DNA of 5,509 bases from Victivallales bacterium. Its GTDB lineage: Bacteria > Verrucomicrobiota > Lentisphaeria > Oligosphaerales > Lenti-02. Under the pieces are notes generated by a model that did not search any database, had not been told where the DNA came from, and saw only the letters and a list, made by a program, of their open reading frames with translations. A program made the translations under genes and the position numbers. The stretch spans positions 1-5,509 of the forward strand of contig JABGQJ010000536.1 of assembly GCA_018648945.1 (NCBI GenBank), written 5' to 3'. This document shows, one piece after another, positions 1 to 5,465 of this stretch (positions are counted from its first letter, which is position 1; each line of letters starts with the position of its first letter).

Positions 1-101
1 CGCGCTATGGCTTGGCTGTCGGGATCGTGAAGGGTCGCATGGGCGGCTCGGTGACCGGCGAGATCGTGGCCGCCATTCGCCGCTCCCTCGGCACACCCTG
101 A
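1..101 (+). CDS. C-terminal fragment of an unidentified protein (5' truncated by the window)
   Basis: Reading from base 3, 32 codons run open into a TGA at 99-101. The peptide begins RYGLAVGIVKGRMGG and ends AAIRRSLGTP. It is rich in Gly, Val and Arg and looks like the end of a globular protein, with a likely final amphipathic helix (GEIVAAIRRSL). I do not recognise the family and assign no function. The gene is co-directional with the GH20 gene 166 nt downstream, so the two could share a transcript, but nothing in the sequence proves this. Codon use is GC-rich and matches the neighbouring genes. The same frame stays open past the stop for about 200 nt, which is not unusual at this GC content. 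Confidence 0.55.
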   Translation, partial: RYGLAVGIVKGRMGGSVTGEIVAAIRRSLGTP

Positions 102-267
102 TCGGTTGCGACTGGGTACATGGCCAAGGCCGCCGGGGGCTGGGGAATCGCGATGAACAGTCTGTGCAACCCCAAGATCCCCGATCAGGAAGCCGTGCCC
201 ATGGCGCGCGGCCAACCGGCCATGTATGGTCTGCCCCACGGGATTCCCAGCTTTGGAGAACACGAGC
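102..267. other. Intergenic spacer and 5' leader of the GH20 gene
   Basis: These 166 nt separate the left-edge gene from the GH20 start. No convincing sigma70-type -35/-10 pair is visible. A small GC-rich dyad lies near 201-222 (GGCCAACCGGCC core, flanked by CATGGC and GCCATG) and could fold in the RNA just before the ribosome binding site. A 59-codon reading frame (120-299) crosses the region and overlaps the GH20 start, but it has no supporting evidence. Confidence 0.4.
255..260 (+). promoter_or_regulatory. Ribosome binding site that fixes the GH20 start at 268
   Basis: GGAGAA lies 7 nt before the ATG at 268. The same frame has an earlier ATG at 226, but it lacks a comparable purine-rich element. 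Its 14 extra codons (MVCPTGFPALENTS) do not look like a signal peptide or a conserved N-terminus. The start at 268 is therefore preferred. Confidence 0.65.
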
Positions 268-2214
268 ATGCAATTGCTGCCTTTGCCCCAACGCCTTGAC
301 TTGCGCGCGGCAACCGGTCCTCTGGTTAGTCCGTTGCTACGCCGCTGCGTCGGGCCACCGGCGGCACCCTCGCCTACAGTAGTGCTGCGCGAGGATGGTG
401 CGTTCCTCGATTCCCACCCGTCCTGCCCGGAGGCGAGCCGCACCCAGGCCTACCGCCTGCAACTCGGGGAGCAGGGAGTCGTGGTTTCGGCAACCGGGGC
501 CGCTGGCTGGCGGCACGGGTTGGCGACGCTGGCCCAGATGCTGGAGCAGACCTCGGACGGGGAGCGGTTGCCCAGGGGCACCATCGACGATTTCCCCGTT
601 CTCCCCTGGCGTGGTCTCCAGTATGACATTGCCCGTGGCATGGCCTACCGCCACGAGCATCTCAAGCAAGTCGTCCGCGATATGGCCAGCATGAAACTGA
701 ATCTCCTCCACCTCTACCTGGAGGGCCGCTTCGCCTATCCCTCGCATCCCGAATTGCACGAACCGGGACTGATGACCCCGGCCGAGGCCCGCGATCTGAC
801 TGCGTTCGCCCAGGGGCATGGCGTGACTCTGGTACCGCAGGTGAACTGCCTGGGGCACATGGCCGGGATTCTCGACCGCGAAGAGAACGCCCACCTGCGG
901 GAGGCCCCCGACGATCCATACATGATCTGCCCGTCCCATCCGGGGACTCTCCCCTTTGTCCTGTCGCTGGTGGACGACCTTGCCGACTGCTTCGACACGC
1001 CTTTCCTGCATATCGGCATGGACGAGGTGGCAAAGCTCGGCCACTGTCCCCGCTGCCGCCAGCGACTGGCGGCGGACGGCCATGCCGGAGGCCTGATCGC
1101 CGACCACGTCAACCGCATCGCCGCGCACCTGCGTGGGCGTGGGATTCGCGCGCTGGTCTGGGGGGACATGCTGCTCGATCTCGCGCAGTTCCCCGGCACC
1201 CATGCAGCCAATGGCGGCGTGACCGGCTGGGGCAGCAAGAACTGCACCGCGCGGGCTCTGGAGACGCTGGATCGTGACGTCATCATCTGCGACTGGCAGT
1301 ATGCGCGCTTCTCTCCGGCCGAGCACGTCCACCTGCGCGGCTTGGGCTTCGACATCATGCCCGCGCTGGATACGGACGACCGGGTCTGCCCGTGGGGCCC
1401 GGAGCGCGGTCTGGATGAGCACATCCCCGCCTTCTTCGAATCCTGTCGGCAAAGCGGGGCCATGGGCGCGTACGCCTGCACCTGGAGCCTGCGTCTTGGG
1501 GAGGTATTGGACAACCGCTGGCTGGACTTCGCCAAGACGGCCGAGTGCAGCTGGACGGGCGGGCTCCTCGTGCCGGACGAATTCGCGGCCCGGTTTGGGC
1601 ACGTCTTTCTCGGCCTCGACCAACCGCTCTTGCGGACGCTCGACCGCATCATCAAGACCGATGTCGTGCCCCCGACGGTTCATTTGCTCTCGCGAATCAT
1701 GAAGCCCGGTGCGCTCTGGGCTGCCATTGAGCCTCCCCCCGGCCATGCCAGCCCTCCGAAGCCCGTGCCCAGCGCATCGAGCTTGGTCGCACTGAAGGAG
1801 GAGGGCCTGTTCTGGCTGAGCCGGGCACGCGAGCACGCGAATCGCCGCTCGCACTGGCTGGGGTGGCTGGATCTGCCCCTGCAGGTGGACCTGCTGGTAC
1901 TGCGGATGTTCACCCTCCGGGACGTCATCCGTCAGGCCTATGCATATGCCGGAGCACATGCCGATGATCGGTTGGTTGGTCTGTGGTGTCGCGACTCTGT
2001 GTTGCGCTCGCTGACGGGACTCATGTCCCTGGCCGAGGATCTCGGCGAGCGTTTCGAGTCTCTTCATCGGCAGCTTGGCAACGATCCCGAGAACCAAGCA
2101 AAGGCGGGCGCCTTCCTGGACCATCTGCGGGGTCTGCACCGCCTTCTGGCCGATGCGGAACATCTCCCGGCCTCGACGGACTGGTGTCCACCGGCCTTGC
2201 GCCCTACCCCGTAG
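268..2214 (+). CDS. GH20-family glycoside hydrolase, cytosolic hexosaminidase-D-like (probable beta-N-acetylhexosaminidase)
   Basis: This 648-aa protein belongs to glycoside hydrolase family 20, which removes terminal beta-linked GlcNAc or GalNAc by substrate-assisted catalysis. Residues about 20-110 form the small alpha/beta domain that precedes GH20 barrels (YRLQLGEQGVVVSATGAAGW, then GTIDDFPVLPWRG at about 101-116). The TIM barrel runs from about 112 to 430. The family signature HIGMDEV is at 248-254, so D252-E253 is the expected pair, with Asp orienting the acetamido group and Glu as acid/base. Other GH20-like elements are VPQVNCLGHM (H197), TGWG (W321) and the CTWSLR segment (W406). The spacing of GHM, AHLRE and HIGxDEV resembles eukaryotic hexosaminidase D. 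A CxxC (C260, C263) follows the catalytic motif and could bind metal or be structural. The last 170 or so residues look mostly helical and are not assigned. There is no signal peptide or membrane segment, so a cytoplasmic enzyme is inferred. The exact substrate cannot be read from sequence; some relatives may be non-hydrolytic. Confidence 0.85.
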   Translation: MQLLPLPQRLDLRAATGPLVSPLLRRCVGPPAAPSPTVVLREDGAFLDSHPSCPEASRTQAYRLQLGEQGVVVSATGAAGWRHGLATLAQMLEQTSDGERLPRGTIDDFPVLPWRGLQYDIARGMAYRHEHLKQVVRDMASMKLNLLHLYLEGRFAYPSHPELHEPGLMTPAEARDLTAFAQGHGVTLVPQVNCLGHMAGILDREENAHLREAPDDPYMICPSHPGTLPFVLSLVDDLADCFDTPFLHIGMDEVAKLGHCPRCRQRLAADGHAGGLIADHVNRIAAHLRGRGIRALVWGDMLLDLAQFPGTHAANGGVTGWGSKNCTARALETLDRDVIICDWQYARFSPAEHVHLRGLGFDIMPALDTDDRVCPWGPERGLDEHIPAFFESCRQSGAMGAYACTWSLRLGEVLDNRWLDFAKTAECSWTGGLLVPDEFAARFGHVFLGLDQPLLRTLDRIIKTDVVPPTVHLLSRIMKPGALWAAIEPPPGHASPPKPVPSASSLVALKEEGLFWLSRAREHANRRSHWLGWLDLPLQVDLLVLRMFTLRDVIRQAYAYAGAHADDRLVGLWCRDSVLRSLTGLMSLAEDLGERFESLHRQLGNDPENQAKAGAFLDHLRGLHRLLADAEHLPASTDWCPPALRPTP

Positions 2215-2307
2215 AGAGCCGAGGTGGTGGCAGGCCTGGTGCCAGACGGGCGATCCGGGAAGGCGATCAGGGATCGATCGAGTTCCGGCCACTTCTCTGC
2301 CAGGGCC
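2215..2307. other. Convergent intergenic region with a weak dyad
   Basis: These 93 nt lie between the tail-to-tail ends of the GH20 gene and the MocR regulator. A short inverted repeat TGGCA-(7 nt)-TGCCA at 2228-2244 centres on GGCCTG, and the hexamer GCGATC occurs twice nearby. There is no T-tract on either strand, so an intrinsic terminator is not demonstrated. Bidirectional or factor-dependent termination here is a guess from gene orientation. Confidence 0.3.
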
Positions 2308-3639
2308 TCATTGTGCATCCGAAGCGGCTTGACCCAGCCGCTCGAGCCCAGCCATGAGAACGTGCGGCGACAATCGACCGAAGTCGATGGCGAGACCGTC
2401 GGCAGTGGCTTCGTTGGGGGCGTAGTCCACCCCCGAACGCACGCCGACTCCCGTCCGGATGCACGCGCGCAGGAAAACGGCAGGCGCGATCCCCTCCGGC
2501 AGCCGACACCAGAGACTCGGCCCGCCTGCCGCCGGATACGGGGCGAAGCCGACCGGCTCGAGAATCGCCTTGGTCGCGGTCACGGCTTGGGTGAAGAGGT
2601 CGCGATAGTAGGGTTCGATCACCGCGAGATGTCGTTTGAGGTGTCCCTCGGAGATGAACCGGCAGAGCACCCGCTGGAAGAACCCGGAACTGAGCAGGTC
2701 CGCCTGTTCCTTGGCCCGTTTGAGCGTGTTTGCCAAGTCCCGGGGAGCCAGGCAGAAACCGAGCCGGAAGCCAGGCATCAGCACCAATGAGAAGCTGCGG
2801 ATGTGGACCACGTGGCCGCAGGCCGGGGCATTCACACTGATCGGTCGCTGGCGACCGGCCCCGAAATCAAGGGCGCTGAGCGCGTCGTCCTCGACGAGAA
2901 CGACTCCCTTCTCCTCGCAGAGCTGGGCAACACGACGCTGGCGGTCGGGCGACCAGCAGACACCGGTGGGGTTGTGGTACACCGGCATGGTGTAGAAGAG
3001 GCGGATCGGGCGAACGCTCAGGAGGTGGGCAATGTGATCCGGATCGGGGCCATCGGGGCCGATGTCCACCACTTCCACGCGCGCCCCGGCCCGCTCCAGG
3101 AGGCGCAGCAGCCCAGGGTAGGTCGGTCGCTCCACCAGCACCCAGTCGCCACGCTGTACATGGCTTCGCAGAAGCAGACTCAGCGCTTGCTGCGCGCCGC
3201 TGAACACCACCAGATCCCGGTTCGTGGTGGCGAATCCCTCGTCGACGAGTTGGGCGAGGAGCACCTCACGCAGAGGCCCATACCCTCCGGGCTCACCATA
3301 GGCGAAGGCCTCACCGCCCTCCTCGTCCAGAATGCGATCCATGATGCCCCGGATCACCTCGGTCGGAAATAGCGATGGGGGCGGCTCGCGGCGGTCAAGA
3401 TGAATGAAGTCCGGGATGGGCTCGGAGCCTCTAGCGGGGGCCCGCATGCCCGAGACGTAGGTTCCGCTCCCCACTCGGGAGACGACCAACCCCTTCTCGC
3501 GCAAACGCCGGTAGGCTTGGTTCACCGTCGTCGGTGTCGTGTCCGCCTCGCGGGCCAGTTCCCGACTGGCGGGCAGGCGCTCGCCAGCAGCTATGGCACC
3601 GTTGGCAATGGCTCGACCGATCCGCTCCGCGATCTGCAT
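2308..3639 (-). CDS. pdxR: MocR/GntR-type regulator of vitamin B6 synthesis (PdxR-like) with a degenerate PLP site
   Basis: MocR proteins fuse a GntR winged helix to a fold-I aminotransferase-like domain; PdxR members sense PLP and control pdxST. From the first ATG this one has 443 aa. The wHTH spans about 1-64 (LPASRELA, TTVNQAYRRL, wing VVSRVGSGTYVSG), followed by a linker to about 85 and the aminotransferase domain to the end. Retained fold-I features are YGEPGGYGPLRE (114-125), SGAQQAL (147-153), ERPTYPG (170-176), YHNPTG (N223), VEDD (D251) and PGFRLG (R292). Missing are the Schiff-base Lys (SFSL, L285), the Tyr expected just after EDD, and probably the carboxylate-binding Arg (LAIDFG, A417). 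The name rests mainly on divergence from pdxST. The true start is probably upstream: codons from about 3693 encode FDRSSDIPLY, the usual beginning of a GntR domain, but offer no ATG, GTG or TTG. Candidates are ATC at 3693 (AAGGA nine nt upstream) or ATT at 3684. The alternative is that ATG at 3639 is used. Confidence 0.85.
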   Translation of the reverse strand: MQIAERIGRAIANGAIAAGERLPASRELAREADTTPTTVNQAYRRLREKGLVVSRVGSGTYVSGMRAPARGSEPIPDFIHLDRREPPPSLFPTEVIRGIMDRILDEEGGEAFAYGEPGGYGPLREVLLAQLVDEGFATTNRDLVVFSGAQQALSLLLRSHVQRGDWVLVERPTYPGLLRLLERAGARVEVVDIGPDGPDPDHIAHLLSVRPIRLFYTMPVYHNPTGVCWSPDRQRRVAQLCEEKGVVLVEDDALSALDFGAGRQRPISVNAPACGHVVHIRSFSLVLMPGFRLGFCLAPRDLANTLKRAKEQADLLSSGFFQRVLCRFISEGHLKRHLAVIEPYYRDLFTQAVTATKAILEPVGFAPYPAAGGPSLWCRLPEGIAPAVFLRACIRTGVGVRSGVDYAPNEATADGLAIDFGRLSPHVLMAGLERLGQAASDAQ

Positions 3640-3739
3640 GTAGAGCGGAATGTCGCTGCTTCGGTCAAAATGAGCTAGGTCAATCCGATGGATGGCGTCA
3701 CGTCCTTGCGTGTATGAGATAGTTCAATAGAGTGCAGGA

Positions 3740-3751
3740 TTAGACGGAAAG
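3740..3751 (+). repeat. Direct repeat copy 1, TTAGACGGAAAG (candidate PdxR site)
   Basis: This 12-mer matches the copy at 3793-3804 at 11 of 12 positions. The offset is 53 bp, close to five turns of B-DNA, so both would lie on the same helix face. MocR regulators, including characterised PdxR proteins, typically bind direct repeats as dimers. Copy 1 sits just downstream of the proposed pdxS -10. Its role as an operator is inferred. Confidence 0.45.
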
Positions 3752-3764
3752 CAAAAGCGCTTCC
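3746..3764. repeat. Imperfect dyad GGAAAGC-N6-GCTTCC
   Basis: The left arm GGAAAGC (3746-3752) and right arm GCTTCC (3759-3764) pair with one bulged A, around a 6-nt AAAAGC loop. The left arm overlaps direct repeat copy 1. It could be part of an operator or a small hairpin in the pdxS leader. It is short enough to be chance. Confidence 0.25.
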
Positions 3765-3792
3765 ACAGATTGCGCCGAACCAACTCCCCCCC

Positions 3793-3804
3793 TTAGACGG
3801 AAGG
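3793..3804 (+). promoter_or_regulatory. Direct repeat copy 2 overlapping the pdxS ribosome binding site
   Basis: TTAGACGGAAGG contains GGAAGG (3799-3804), placed 6 nt before the pdxS ATG, which is a good Shine-Dalgarno element and supports the start at 3811. Its first ten bases are identical to copy 1 at 3740. A protein bound here would sit downstream of the promoter and could block transcription. Alternatively the similarity arises only because both segments contain a GGAA purine run. Confidence 0.55.
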
Positions 3805-3810
3805 TGTACC

Positions 3811-4692
3811 ATGTCCGACGAACGCTATCAACTGAATGTGCAGCTCGCCCAGATGCTCAAGGGCGGGGTGATCATGGACGTCACCAATGTGGAACAGGCG
3901 AAGATCGCCGAGGAAGCCGGGGCGGTTTCGGTCATGGCTCTGGAGCGCGTGCCTTCCGAGATCCGTGCCCAGGGCGGGGTGGCCCGCATGTCCGCGCCGG
4001 AGATGATCCAGGCGATCAAGGAATCCGTGAGCATCCCGGTCATGGCCAAGGCCCGCATCGGCCACTGGGTCGAGGCGCAGCTCCTGGAAGCCCTTGGCAT
4101 CGACTACATCGACGAGAGCGAGGTGCTCCCCCCCGCCGACGAGGAGTGCCACATCGACAAGCACGCCTTCAAGATTCCCTTCGTCTGTGGCGCGCGCAAT
4201 TTGGGCGAAGCGGTCCGGCGCATTTCCGAGGGCGCGGCGATGATCCGCACCAAAGGCGAGGCCGGTACGGGCAACGTCGTCGAAGCCGTGCGCCATATGC
4301 GTACCATGAACCGCGAGATTCGTGAACTGCAGGGCCTGCCCAACGAGGAGGTCGTGCCCTATGCCAAGAACCATGGTCTCTCGCTGGACGTTGCCGAGAA
4401 GGTGCGCTCCCTGGGCCGGTTGCCCGTGGTCAATTTCGCGGCGGGCGGCATTGCCACCCCGGCGGATGCGGCGCTGATGATGCAGCTGGGCTGCGACGGC
4501 GTGTTTGTGGGCTCGGGTATCTTCATGAGTGCCGACCCCGCCCTTCGTGCCCGCGCGATTGTGAAGGCCGTCGCCAACTTCCAGGATCCCGAGAAGGTTC
4601 TCGAGGCCTCCATGAATCTGGGCGAGCCCATGCCCGGCATCGAGATCTCGACGATCCCGGCGAACGAGCGCATGGCAGAGCGCGGCTGGTAG
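3811..4692 (+). CDS. pdxS: Pyridoxal 5'-phosphate synthase, synthase subunit PdxS
   Basis: PdxS (Pdx1) is the (beta/alpha)8-barrel subunit of the DXP-independent vitamin B6 pathway. It condenses ribose-5-phosphate, glyceraldehyde-3-phosphate and ammonia into PLP in the cytosol, working as a dodecamer decorated with PdxT. The 293-aa length is normal for the family. Visible hallmarks are GGVIMDVTN (D23), [10 protein letters not shown] with the first Schiff-base lysine K80, the conserved [14 protein letters not shown] (97-110), CGARNLGEA (126-134), the phosphate loop and second lysine in TKGEAGTGN (K148; 147-155), and the C-terminal half motif [19 protein letters not shown] followed by [10 protein letters not shown] (229-238). 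All active-site elements I know are present, so the enzyme should be functional. The start has a good ribosome binding site. It is followed after a single nucleotide by pdxT. Confidence 0.98.
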   Translation: MSDERYQLNVQLAQMLKGGVIMDVTNVEQAKIAEEAGAVSVMALERVPSEIRAQGGVARMSAPEMIQAIKESVSIPVMAKARIGHWVEAQLLEALGIDYIDESEVLPPADEECHIDKHAFKIPFVCGARNLGEAVRRISEGAAMIRTKGEAGTGNVVEAVRHMRTMNREIRELQGLPNEEVVPYAKNHGLSLDVAEKVRSLGRLPVVNFAAGGIATPADAALMMQLGCDGVFVGSGIFMSADPALRARAIVKAVANFQDPEKVLEASMNLGEPMPGIEISTIPANERMAERGW

Positions 4693-4693
4693 C

Positions 4694-5326
4694 ATGGACA
4701 CGCCCGTGGAGATCGGCATCCTGGCACTGCAGGGGGGCGTCGTCGAGCATCGCCAGCACCTGGCGGCGTTGGGCGTCCGGGCGCGCGAAGTGCGCATGCC
4801 AGCAGCGATTGCCGGTCTCTCCGGGCTGATCCTGCCGGGGGGCGAGAGCACCTGTCTCGCCCGCCTCCTGCAGTTGACCGGAGTCGGGGCCGAGATCCTC
4901 AGAGCCTACCACGAGGACGGACTGGTCCTCTGGGGAACCTGCGCTGGCGCCATCCTCCTGGCCGAGGAGATTGTCGGTGAGGAGCCGCATCTGGCACTCA
5001 TGCCCATCACCGTCTCCCGCAATGCCTTCGGCTCCCAGCTAGACAGCTTCCAGGGATCCGCCTTGGTTCCCGCCGTGGCGGCCACCCCCATCCCGCTTGT
5101 TTTCATCCGTGCCCCCCAGATCACCCGCGCCGATCCGCCGGCGCGGACCCTCCTGGAACTAGACGGCTACATCGCGGCCGCCGAGACCGACCAGGCCCTC
5201 GCCACGGTCTTCCACCCCGAACTGGCCGCCGACCTCTCCTTCCACCGCCACTTCCTGCGCAAGTGCGGCTGGCGGGAGAGCCCCGCCGCCTCCGAACACT
5301 CCCGGCCCTTCCTGGCCATTCAATAG
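4694..5326 (+). CDS. pdxT: Pyridoxal 5'-phosphate synthase, glutaminase subunit PdxT
   Basis: PdxT (Pdx2) is a class I glutamine amidotransferase that hydrolyses glutamine and passes ammonia through the PdxS barrel. The 210-aa protein starts with the family-typical IGILALQGGVVEH (7-19). It carries PGGES (48-52), the nucleophile elbow GTCAGAILLA with Cys83, the RNAFGSQLDSFQG segment (109-121), IRAP (138-141), and FHPEL (173-177), giving the His174/Glu176 remainder of the triad. The family usually has about 190-200 residues; the last dozen or so (after CGWRE) form a Pro/Ser-containing tail with no recognised role. The start lies one base after the pdxS stop and has no strong Shine-Dalgarno of its own, so translational coupling to pdxS is likely. 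This also suits the fixed partnership of the two subunits. Confidence 0.96.
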   Translation: MDTPVEIGILALQGGVVEHRQHLAALGVRAREVRMPAAIAGLSGLILPGGESTCLARLLQLTGVGAEILRAYHEDGLVLWGTCAGAILLAEEIVGEEPHLALMPITVSRNAFGSQLDSFQGSALVPAVAATPIPLVFIRAPQITRADPPARTLLELDGYIAAAETDQALATVFHPELAADLSFHRHFLRKCGWRESPAASEHSRPFLAIQ

Positions 5327-5382
5327 AGGGTGGAGCCGGCGACAGCGGGGGACGGTGGAACGGGCCACTTCCGAGGGGCCGT
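5327..5382. other. Spacer downstream of pdxT
   Basis: This is a GC-rich segment with a small dyad, GGCC-(10 nt)-GGCC, in the stretch CGGGCCACTTCCGAGGGGCC (5361-5380). There is no T-tract. It separates the pdxT stop from the long hairpin repeat. No gene is visible. Confidence 0.3.
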
Positions 5383-5465
5383 GACATGGCCGACATGGAC
5401 GATGGACGGCTTGAGGGCACCCACTTGCTGGCCGGTCCATGCCGTCCATGGAGTCCATGTCGTCC
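5383..5465. repeat. Hairpin-forming 9-nt periodic repeat (GTCCATGNN)
   Basis: On the right side, GTCCATG starts at 5435, 5444 and 5453, with a degenerate GTCC at 5462: an exact 9-nt period. On the left side the complementary unit GACATGGNN/GATGGACNN starts at 5383, 5392 and 5401, again every 9 nt. The two halves are inverted, so 5391-5400 pairs with 5453-5462 (10 bp) and 5402-5410 with 5441-5449 (9 bp). A 1-versus-3-nt internal bulge separates the two stems, and a 30-nt loop (5411-5440) closes the hairpin. The structure would stop or protect the 3' end of the pdxST transcript, but there is no U-run, so it is not a classical intrinsic terminator. It most resembles a dispersed intergenic repeat of REP/MITE type. 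Short minus-strand frames through it read Met-Asp-x repeats and are not believed to be genes. Confidence 0.75.

Larger units (their letters stand above)
3694..3810. promoter_or_regulatory. Divergent pdxR-pdxS control region
   Basis: This AT-richer stretch between the two divergent genes must hold both promoters. For pdxS, TTGCGT (3706-3711) and TAGAGT (3728-3733), 16 nt apart, form a modest sigma70-like pair. For the regulator, the minus strand offers TTGCTT (3750-3755) and TCTATT (3726-3731), 18 nt apart; this is weak. The two proposed -10 elements overlap, which would let one bound regulator affect both directions, as in known pdxR-pdxST loci. The region also contains a 12-nt direct repeat and an imperfect dyad, listed separately. 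The promoter assignments are inferences from poor matches. Confidence 0.5.

Noticed and set aside
120..299. A 59-codon plus-strand frame upstream of and overlapping the GH20 start, a possible leader peptide.
   Set aside because: There is a weak ribosome binding site at the first ATG and only a moderate one at an internal ATG (153). No recognisable motif is present, and the 32-nt overlap with the better-supported GH20 start argues against it.
735..1655. A 306-codon minus-strand frame and other long frames inside the GH20 gene.
   Set aside because: Low-complexity Arg/Ser/Pro-rich shadow translations with no ribosome binding site or known motif.
2228..2244. Intrinsic terminator between the convergent genes.
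   Set aside because: The stem is only 5 bp with a 7-nt loop and there is no T-tract on either strand; it is kept only as a weak dyad.
337..2292. A 651-codon minus-strand open frame covering nearly the whole GH20 gene.
   Set aside because: It is antisense to a gene with clear GH20 motifs. The translation shows no recognisable domain and is rich in Arg, Gly, Gln and Pro, as expected for a shadow frame at high GC.
2803..3372. A 189-codon plus-strand frame antisense to the MocR regulator.
   Set aside because: The opposite strand carries a complete wHTH-aminotransferase-like protein; this frame shows no family signature.
3694..3810. A riboswitch in the pdxS leader.
   Set aside because: The leader is about 70 nt or less from the likely start site and shows only one small imperfect hairpin; no known aptamer pattern is visible.
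3793..4851. A 352-codon minus-strand frame across pdxS.
   Set aside because: It is antisense to an unmistakable pdxS; the His/Arg/Asp-rich translation is a codon-bias shadow.
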